Below are positions 1 to 4,057 of a DNA stretch of 6,751 nucleotides, piece by piece. The stretch is from an uncultured Lacinutrix sp. (GTDB lineage: Bacteria > Bacteroidota > Bacteroidia > Flavobacteriales > Flavobacteriaceae). Under the pieces are notes generated by a model, which saw only the letters and a list, made by a program, of their open reading frames with translations, searched no databases and was not told where the DNA came from. The translations under genes and the position numbers were made by a program. Each line of letters begins with the position of its first letter. The stretch's first letter is position 1. The stretch covers positions 1 to 6,751 of the forward strand of contig CALGIH010000292.1 in NCBI GenBank assembly GCA_937916035.1, written 5' to 3'.

Positions 1-208
1 CTTTATTTAAGGTTCCTTGCTTAACTAATTTTGCCAAATCGTTTAGGTGCATATTACATGGATTACCTTCATATCCAGTACTTGCAATACCAACTAGTGG
101 TTTTTTAAAATCTTCTTTCGTTAATCCTATAGCATGCAACATTGCTTGCGCAGCTGGTTGCGTAGGATCTTGTGTTACTGCTTTACTATACTTATTTAAT
201 TCTTTCAT
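1..208 (-). CDS. ilvD: Dihydroxy-acid dehydratase, N-terminal fragment (cut by window edge)
   Basis: Only the first 69 codons are present; the gene continues past position 1. DHAD dehydrates 2,3-dihydroxy-isovalerate and 2,3-dihydroxy-3-methylvalerate in the cytosol, the third common step of valine and isoleucine synthesis (also feeding leucine). The translation begins [20 protein letters not shown] and continues with [18 protein letters not shown] at about residues 45-62, typical of the Fe-S dehydratase IlvD/Edd family; Cys51 in NPCN is the expected first Fe-S cluster ligand. The ATG at 208-206 is well supported because an in-frame TAA lies at 214-212. No Shine-Dalgarno sequence is visible. 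An Ile/Val-rich leader peptide and a terminator lie upstream on the same strand, which fits the first gene of an ilv operon controlled by attenuation. The operon's other genes would lie outside the window. Confidence 0.95.
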   Translation of the reverse strand, partial: MKELNKYSKAVTQDPTQPAAQAMLHAIGLTKEDFKKPLVGIASTGYEGNPCNMHLNDLAKLVKQGTLNK

Positions 209-224
209 TTTTTACGTTGCCATG

Positions 225-239
225 CTAAGCGAAGCTTAG
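225..239. repeat. Perfect tight hairpin with GCGAAGC core in the ilvD 5' leader
   Basis: CTAAGC (225-230), GAA (231-233) and GCTTAG (234-239) form a perfect 6-bp inverted repeat with a 3-base loop. It ends 17 bases upstream of the ilvD start codon. The plus strand contains GCGAAGC, known to form an exceptionally stable DNA mini-hairpin; the ilvD transcript would carry the complement with a UUC triloop. It has no U-tract and so is not a terminator. A role in ilvD translation or mRNA stability is inference. Confidence 0.5.
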
Positions 240-311
240 AAAGATCGAAATTATAGGTTTGCTTACTTAATATATATTGACAGAAGCGAATTGGTCTAAA
301 TTCAGTTATGT

Positions 312-340
312 ATTGTATTAGTTATATAATTGTTTGTCAA
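312..340 (-). promoter_or_regulatory. Possible internal ilvD promoter of E. coli sigma70 type
   Basis: On the minus strand TTGACA (340-335) is followed after exactly 17 bases by TACAAT (317-312), close to the E. coli sigma70 consensus. It lies between the attenuator terminator and ilvD, so transcription from it would bypass attenuation. The housekeeping sigma factor of Bacteroidetes prefers TTTG/TAnnTTTG elements, so in the native host this may be inactive or coincidental in AT-rich DNA. The rest of 241-390 shows nothing else I can name. Confidence 0.25.
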
Positions 341-390
341 TTACTTATGTTGTTTATTCTATGATGTCCAGTGCTTTAAAATATTGCAAT

Positions 391-422
391 AAAAAAGCCT
401 TCCGAATCAAGGAAGGCTTTTT
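391..422 (-). terminator. Intrinsic terminator of the ilvD attenuator
   Basis: A perfect 12-bp inverted repeat (392-403 with 411-422) has a 7-base loop (404-410). Read on the minus strand its GC-rich core is GCCTTCC/GGAAGGC, followed by a run of six T (396-391): a textbook Rho-independent terminator. It lies 31 bases after the stop codon of the Ile/Val leader peptide and about 180 bases before ilvD. Its 5' arm and loop can pair instead with a strand overlapping the leader stop codon, which is why I read it as a regulated attenuator and not a simple end-of-gene terminator. It could also work weakly in the plus direction (T-run 418-422), but no plus-strand gene ends there. Confidence 0.85.
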
Positions 423-478
423 AAATTATAGTTTAAATTTTTTATATCCTTCCTTAACGTTGTGAAATAATCACGACG
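407..478 (-). promoter_or_regulatory. Antiterminator and pause-hairpin segments of the ilv attenuator
   Basis: On the minus strand TTAAGGAAGG (457-448) overlaps the leader-peptide stop codon and can pair with CCTTCCTTGA (416-407), the 5' arm and loop of the terminator: ten pairs, one of them G-U. That pairing excludes the terminator stem. Just upstream, CGTCGTGA (478-471) and TCACAACG (465-458) form a hairpin with seven pairs, one mismatch and a 5-base loop inside the last leader codons, a possible pause hairpin. A ribosome finishing the leader would cover the antiterminator strand and allow termination; one stalled at the Ile codons would leave it free and allow readthrough. The pairings are seen in the sequence; the mechanism is inferred from classical amino-acid attenuation. 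Confidence 0.75.
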
Positions 479-516
479 CTAATAATAGAAATGATATTTA
501 TAATTTGTGTTTTCAT
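454..516 (-). CDS. Ile/Val-rich leader peptide of the ilvD operon (ilvL-like)
   Basis: A 20-codon reading frame from ATG (516-514) to TAA (456-454) encodes MKTQIINIISIISVVIISQR. Ten of the 20 residues are Ile (8) or Val (2), with four Ile-Ile pairs and one Val-Val pair between residues 5 and 17, and no Leu. Such density just before a terminator and a branched-chain amino-acid gene marks a regulatory leader peptide whose translation reports charged Ile- and Val-tRNA. The product itself probably has no function. The stop codon sits inside the antiterminator strand, as the mechanism requires. The peptide is not homologous in sequence to E. coli IlvL as far as I can tell; the resemblance is in composition and position. 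It is too short for ordinary gene callers. Confidence 0.8.
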   Translation of the reverse strand: MKTQIINIISIISVVIISQR

Positions 517-525
517 TTGTTGATT

Positions 526-560
526 CAAAGATTAGTAAATTATTTGATTACAGAAAAATA
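526..560 (-). promoter_or_regulatory. Weak candidate promoter for the ilv leader transcript
   Basis: AATCTTTG on the minus strand (533-526) matches the Bacteroidetes -7 element TAnnTTTG except at the first base. TTTTTCTG (558-551) lies about 17 bases upstream, where a -33 element would fall, but matches it poorly. Transcription would start only a few bases before the leader ATG at 516. I see no better candidate between 517 and 660 on this strand. Confidence 0.25.
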
Positions 561-610
561 TTCTTCTTTTTATTGTTTAAATTTCCTTTGGTAGATTATT
601 TTTCGGTTTA

Positions 611-630
611 ATGTCGATTTATGTCGAATT
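611..630. repeat. Tandem 10-bp repeat ATGTCGAwTT in the ilv-metK divergent region
   Basis: ATGTCGATTT (611-620) is followed directly by ATGTCGAATT (621-630), differing at one base. Two copies at one helical turn, ending 25 bases before the metK -7 element, have the geometry of a direct-repeat operator. No regulator is identifiable from this window, and a chance duplication is possible. Confidence 0.4.
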
Positions 631-663
631 GGTTTTTTAGTCAATTGATATTATCTACATTTG
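629..663 (+). promoter_or_regulatory. Bacteroidetes-type promoter for metK
   Basis: TACATTTG at 656-663 is an exact match to the Bacteroidetes -7 consensus TAnnTTTG. The -33 element is less clear: TTGG at 629-632, followed by six T, is slightly farther away than usual. Transcription from here would start around 668-672, immediately before the candidate SAM-II aptamer, leaving a metK leader of about 140 bases. That fit between promoter and aptamer supports both calls. Confidence 0.55.
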
Positions 664-675
664 CAACGAATTATA

Positions 676-748
676 CGAGGAAAATTTTGATCTGATTGCA
701 ACCTCTGATGCTGAAAAAATTTCAGCAGAAACAAAAATGCTAAAGCAG
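676..748 (+). ncRNA. SAM-II-like (SAM-alpha) riboswitch aptamer upstream of metK
   Basis: The order of elements matches the SAM-II pseudoknot as I remember it. P1 is GAGG (677-680) with CCTC (702-705). The loop is U-rich and contains CTGATTGCAA (692-701), comparable to the conserved UUGCA before the P1 3' strand. An A-rich linker ends in AAACAAAAATGCTAAAGCAG (729-748), comparable to the conserved GCUAAAG. CTG (692-694) pairs with CAG (746-748) where other members use CC/GG-type pairs. P1 has only four pairs. An extra perfect hairpin, 709-716 with 720-727, is inserted in the linker. SAM-II senses S-adenosylmethionine and normally represses methionine/SAM genes, and metK, which makes SAM, follows directly. 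The family call is by eye; no covariance search was run. Confidence 0.6.
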
Positions 749-783
749 TAACGAAAGATACTTCTTTAGCGACCAAGCAATCA
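739..783 (+). promoter_or_regulatory. Candidate expression platform: anti-aptamer pairings before metK
   Basis: Both conserved strands of the aptamer have perfect complements downstream. GCTAAAG (739-745) pairs with CTTTAGC (764-770), extended past one mismatch by AGTA (747-750) with TACT (759-762), giving an 11-pair hairpin with an 8-base loop. TGATTGC (693-699) pairs with GCAATCA (777-783). The two pairings are nested and cannot coexist with the SAM-bound pseudoknot. There is no U-tract after the hairpin, so it is not an intrinsic terminator; control of metK translation or mRNA stability is more likely. Which state is ON cannot be told from sequence alone. Confidence 0.5.
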
Positions 784-810
784 TAATTTTTAATAATTAA
801 ACAACAAATT

Positions 811-2064
811 ATGTCTTATCTATTTACTTCGGAAAGTGTTTCTGAAGGACATCCTGATAAAGTAGCAGATCAAATTAGTGATGCTCTTATTGATAATTTT
901 TTAGCATTTGACCCTAGTTCTAAGGTTGCATGTGAAACTTTAGTAACCACTGGACAAGTTGTATTGGCTGGTGAAGTAAAGTCGAACACTTATCTAGATG
1001 TCCAAAAAATTGCAAGAGAAACCATCAATAAAATTGGTTATACCAAAAGCGAGTATATGTTTGATGGTAATTCTTGTGGTGTGTTCTCTGCAATTCATGA
1101 GCAATCTGACGACATAAATAGAGGTGTTGACAGAGCTAATAAAGAAGAACAAGGTGCTGGAGATCAAGGAATGATGTTTGGTTACGCAACCAGCGAAACC
1201 GAAAACTATATGCCTTTGGCATTAGATTTATCTCATAAAATATTAATAGAACTTGCAGAATTACGTCGTGAAAACAAAGACATCACTTATTTGCGTCCAG
1301 ATTCTAAGAGCCAAATAACAATTGAATATAGTGATGATAATGTACCTCAACGAATTGATGCTATTGTGATATCAACACAGCATGATGATTTTGACGAAGA
1401 TGAAACAATGCTTGCTAAAATCAGAAAAGACATTGTTGGTATTTTAATACCAAGAGTTGTTGCAAAACTACCAAGTGATATCCAAGCATTGTTTACGGAT
1501 AATATCAAATACCATATTAACCCAACAGGGAAATTCGTTATTGGAGGGCCTCATGGAGATACTGGATTAACAGGACGAAAAATTATTGTAGATACTTATG
1601 GAGGAAAAGGTGCTCATGGTGGAGGTGCTTTCTCTGGGAAAGATCCAAGCAAGGTAGATAGAAGTGCTGCTTATGCTACTAGACATATTGCAAAAAACTT
1701 AGTTGCTGCAGGGATTTGTGACGAAGTGTTAGTTCAAGTAAGCTACGCAATTGGTGTCGTTGAGCCAATGGGAATTTTTGTAGATACGTATGGAACCTGT
1801 GCTTTTAACATGACAGATGGAGAAATTGCAGCCAAAGTCTCAACCATTTTTGATATGCGACCAGCTGCTATTGAAACACGTTTAAAATTGCGCAACCCAA
1901 TATATAGCGAAACAGCTGCTTATGGACACATGGGAAGGAAAAATGAAATTGTCTCTAAAACTTTTGAACAACCAAATGGCAAACCAATTACTTTAGATGT
2001 TGAATTATTTACTTGGGAGAAATTGGATTATGTTGATAAAGTGAAAGATGCGTTTGGATTGTAA
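811..2064 (+). CDS. metK: S-adenosylmethionine synthetase (methionine adenosyltransferase)
   Basis: A complete 417-residue cytosolic enzyme that makes S-adenosylmethionine from methionine and ATP, releasing phosphate and pyrophosphate. The N-terminal motif [20 protein letters not shown] (residues 5-24) carries the catalytic His14, Asp16 and Lys17. [11 protein letters not shown] (115-125) is the first family signature, [13 protein letters not shown] (245-257) and the P-loop-like GGGAFSGKD (270-278) follow, and [11 protein letters not shown] (309-319) closes the core. All three alternating MAT domains are present and no key residue is missing. Length fits the Bacteroidetes form, somewhat longer than the E. 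coli enzyme. The ATG is preceded by an A-rich stretch and no Shine-Dalgarno; the conserved N-terminus starts three residues later, so the start is secure. A candidate SAM-II riboswitch in its leader would give product feedback. It converges on the folK fusion gene with 15 bases between the stop codons. Confidence 0.98.
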   Translation: MSYLFTSESVSEGHPDKVADQISDALIDNFLAFDPSSKVACETLVTTGQVVLAGEVKSNTYLDVQKIARETINKIGYTKSEYMFDGNSCGVFSAIHEQSDDINRGVDRANKEEQGAGDQGMMFGYATSETENYMPLALDLSHKILIELAELRRENKDITYLRPDSKSQITIEYSDDNVPQRIDAIVISTQHDDFDEDETMLAKIRKDIVGILIPRVVAKLPSDIQALFTDNIKYHINPTGKFVIGGPHGDTGLTGRKIIVDTYGGKGAHGGGAFSGKDPSKVDRSAAYATRHIAKNLVAAGICDEVLVQVSYAIGVVEPMGIFVDTYGTCAFNMTDGEIAAKVSTIFDMRPAAIETRLKLRNPIYSETAAYGHMGRKNEIVSKTFEQPNGKPITLDVELFTWEKLDYVDKVKDAFGL

Positions 2065-2092
2065 GTCGTTTATAAAAACTCACACCTTACAA
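2059..2092. repeat. Inverted repeat spanning the convergent metK/folK stop codons
   Basis: TTGTAAG (2059-2065) and CTTACAA (2086-2092) are perfect complements separated by 20 bases. The left arm contains the metK stop codon; the right arm lies just inside the folK end. It could serve as a weak two-way transcription end for the convergent genes, but the loop is large, the stem is AT-rich and no T-run follows on either side. Confidence 0.25.
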
Positions 2093-3210
2093 ATCTGATC
2101 TAAAATCCAAAGATAATCCTCACGCTTTTTTACAAAATCTCTATCAGAAATATCAATTATTTTCACGTTAAATTCTGGGTGGTTTTTTAAGAATTCAATG
2201 TAACCCGAATTAATTTTATCTAAATAATCGTCTTCAATATCTTGCTCGTAATTGCGCCCTCGTTTTTTGATGTTTTTCTGCAATCGCTGAGTATTCTGAT
2301 ATAAATACACATACAAATCTGGTTTGGCTATGTCTTTATAGACTTGATAGAAAAGTTTTCTATACAATCTAAACTCATCTTCAGGCAAGGTGATTTTAGA
2401 AAAAATAAGTGATTTAAACACATCATAATCGCTCACAATAAAATCTTTAAATAAATCTAACTGTGATAAATCGTCACTAATTTGTTGGTATCTATCGGCA
2501 AGAAATGACATTTCCAAAGTAAAGGCGTAGCGCTGTGGTTCTTTATAGAATTTCGGCAAAAAGGGATTATCTGCAAAGCGTTCTAAAATAAGTTTTGCAT
2601 TAAATTCACGTGATAATGCACTTGCTAAACTTGTTTTTCCAGCTCCTATATTCCCTTCAATAGCTATATAATTGCACAGAGAGAAATCATAGGATTTACT
2701 CGGATTTTTCAACCAAATATTAATAGATTCTAATGTGCTTTCATCTTTGCATTGTTCTAGCAATTCGGCTACCTCTTTTTCCTTTTTTGGATGTACCATT
2801 TGAGGTGCAATATCATTTAGAGGCAAAAGCACAAACTTGCGTTTATGCATTTCAGGATGCGGAGTCGTCAATGTTTTTGTACTTATCACTTCATCGGCAT
2901 AAAAAATAACATCCAAGTCAATGGTTCGAGACTCGTAACTCTTCTTCGCACTTCGTGTTCTGCCTAAATTTTTCTCAATGTTAAGCAGCAATTGCATTAC
3001 CCCTTTTGAATTTAAAGTACTCTCTACAATAATGCAAGCATTCAAAAATTCGTCTCCTTCAAAACCCATGGCTGGAGATTTATATACTTTGGAAATACTT
3101 AATATACATCCAATCTTATAATGAATTAAATCAACAGCGTTTTGCAAGTTTTTAAACTTGTCGCCTTTATTGCTGCCAATAGAAATGTAGATGTTTTTAA
3201 GTTGATTCAT
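2080..3210 (-). CDS. folK: FolK - deoxynucleoside kinase fusion protein
   Basis: A 376-residue cytosolic protein with two enzyme domains. Residues about 5-140 are HPPK (FolK), which pyrophosphorylates 6-hydroxymethyl-7,8-dihydropterin in folate synthesis: YISIGSNKGDK (8-18), SRTIDLDVIFYAD (94-106) with metal-binding Asp98 and Asp100, and TPHPEMHKRKFVLLPL (116-131). Residues about 180-376 are a deoxynucleoside kinase of the dAK/dGK/dCK type: P-loop GNIGAGKTS (186-194), ERFADNPFLPKFY (210-222), SDYDVFKSLIF (260-270) and the lid-region KRGRNYEQDIEDDYL (316-330). About 40 residues link them. The substrate nucleoside cannot be told by eye. I chose the ATG at 3210 because HPPK homology starts there. 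An ATG at 3276 would add 22 residues, but that stretch contains a TAnnTTTG promoter element (3265-3258) and the 26-bp inverted repeat. Convergent with metK, divergent from the yhhQ-type gene. Confidence 0.93.
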   Translation of the reverse strand: MNQLKNIYISIGSNKGDKFKNLQNAVDLIHYKIGCILSISKVYKSPAMGFEGDEFLNACIIVESTLNSKGVMQLLLNIEKNLGRTRSAKKSYESRTIDLDVIFYADEVISTKTLTTPHPEMHKRKFVLLPLNDIAPQMVHPKKEKEVAELLEQCKDESTLESINIWLKNPSKSYDFSLCNYIAIEGNIGAGKTSLASALSREFNAKLILERFADNPFLPKFYKEPQRYAFTLEMSFLADRYQQISDDLSQLDLFKDFIVSDYDVFKSLIFSKITLPEDEFRLYRKLFYQVYKDIAKPDLYVYLYQNTQRLQKNIKKRGRNYEQDIEDDYLDKINSGYIEFLKNHPEFNVKIIDISDRDFVKKREDYLWILDQICKV

Positions 3211-3241
3211 ACGAGTTTGCAAAATAACTAAAACAAAAATT

Positions 3242-3267
3242 AATAGGTTATATTTACCAAACCTATT
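3242..3267 (-). promoter_or_regulatory. Promoter element and inverted repeat between folK and yhhQ
   Basis: On the minus strand TAGGTTTG (3265-3258) is an exact TAnnTTTG -7 element; transcription would start near 3253, giving folK a leader of about 43 bases. It overlaps one arm of a perfect 8-bp inverted repeat, AATAGGTT (3242-3249) and AACCTATT (3260-3267), with a 10-base spacer. An operator over a divergent promoter could control both genes. On the plus strand TATATTTA (3249-3256) is a one-mismatch -7 candidate for the transporter gene. No clear -33 element is seen for either. Confidence 0.45.
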
Positions 3268-3281
3268 TATCCACAAATTTA

Positions 3282-3998
3282 ATGACGATAAAAGATAAGC
3301 TTTTGGCCCAGCGAATATATATGCTTTTAGGAGCCTTATTTATTACGTCTTTAGTGGTTTCTAACTTAATTTTTCAAAAATTTTTCTATTGGCATCCTTT
3401 TGGCTCAGAAGCTTCGGGCGAAATTTTCGGTGCTAATCTATTTGAAATTTCAGTTGGTATTTTACCGTATCCTATCACCTTTTTAATCACTGATTTAATA
3501 AGTGAAATTTATGGTAAAAAACGCGCAAATGATGTTGTTGTATTTGGAATTTTCGCATCTATCTTCTCACTTTTAATAATTTTAGTTGCAGATACAGTTC
3601 CTGCTACATCTTGGTCTTATGTAAAAGATGATATGTTTCATACTGTGTTTGGCAATACCATTATTGCAGTTTTCGCAAGTATGATGGCTTATCTTTTAGC
3701 ACAATTTATTGATATACGCATCTATCATTTTTGGAAACGTTTAACTAAAGGCAAACACTTATGGCTTCGAAATAACTTTTCTACATTTTTATCACAACTT
3801 GTAGATACATTGACGATTTTACTTCTTTTATGTTACTTTGAAATTATTGAATGGAATAAATTTAAAGGGCTGCTTGTTGCTGGTTTTTTATTTAAGGTAA
3901 TTATAGCTGCGCTTGACACGCCTTTCCTATATTTGTGCGTTTATTTATTTAGAAAACGATTTAAGTTAAAAGTTAATGAAGAAATCGATTTACTTTAA
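3282..3998 (+). CDS. yhhQ: Queuosine precursor transporter, YhhQ/VUT family
   Basis: A complete 238-residue inner-membrane protein of the YhhQ (formerly VUT) family, whose characterised E. coli member takes up queuosine precursors (preQ0/preQ1) for tRNA modification. About six hydrophobic segments are visible, roughly residues 12-34, 50-72, 84-104, 121-146, 166-187 and 195-223. Family-like motifs are PITFLITDLISEIYGKKRA (64-82), with acidic residues at the end of the second segment, IDIRIYHFWKRLTKGKHLWL (143-162) with NNFSTFLSQLVDT after it (164-176), and KVIIAALDTPFLY (205-217). Length is normal for the family. The ATG at 3282 is the first in frame after a stop at 3225-3227 and precedes a short basic N-terminus before the first segment. 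It is divergent from folK by 71 bases. Substrate assignment rests on family membership; no queuosine synthesis gene is in the window. Confidence 0.88.
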   Translation: MTIKDKLLAQRIYMLLGALFITSLVVSNLIFQKFFYWHPFGSEASGEIFGANLFEISVGILPYPITFLITDLISEIYGKKRANDVVVFGIFASIFSLLIILVADTVPATSWSYVKDDMFHTVFGNTIIAVFASMMAYLLAQFIDIRIYHFWKRLTKGKHLWLRNNFSTFLSQLVDTLTILLLLCYFEIIEWNKFKGLLVAGFLFKVIIAALDTPFLYLCVYLFRKRFKLKVNEEIDLL

Positions 3999-4019
3999 TA
4001 TTTCATTAAGACTTATTTA

Positions 4020-4044
4020 TACATTTTAAACGTACATATATACG
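4020..4044 (+). promoter_or_regulatory. Weak candidate promoter and imperfect palindrome before the AsmA-like gene
   Basis: TACATTTT (4020-4027) is a one-mismatch -7 element in the 59-base gap between the transporter and the AsmA-like gene. It is followed by CGTACATATATACG (4031-4044), a 14-bp palindrome with one symmetric pair of mismatches that ends 13 bases before the ATG. No convincing -33 element is seen. The two plus-strand genes could equally be cotranscribed, since no terminator lies between them. Confidence 0.25.
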
Positions 4045-4057
4045 GAAACCAACATTT

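Noticed and set aside
391..422. The inverted repeat as a plus-strand terminator
   Set aside because: No plus-strand gene ends upstream of it, while on the minus strand it follows an Ile/Val leader peptide and has a T6 tail.
708..743. An 11-codon frame (MLKKFQQKQKC) before metK
   Set aside because: It lies wholly within the proposed aptamer, and its bases are explained by the inserted hairpin and the conserved GCTAAAG strand.
739..770. The hairpin GCTAAAG...CTTTAGC as an intrinsic terminator
   Set aside because: It is followed by GACCAAGCAATC and not by a T-run, so an alternative-fold role fits better.
676..810. SAM-I (S-box) or other SAM riboswitch class before metK
   Set aside because: There is no four-way junction and none of the S-box conserved blocks I know; the order of motifs fits only the SAM-II pseudoknot.
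3211..3276. A 22-residue hydrophobic N-terminal extension of the FolK fusion (MWINRFGKYNLLIFVLVILQ...), resembling a signal peptide
   Set aside because: FolK is cytosolic and its homology begins at the ATG at 3210. The extension overlaps an exact -7 promoter element and an inverted repeat, so it is most likely untranslated.
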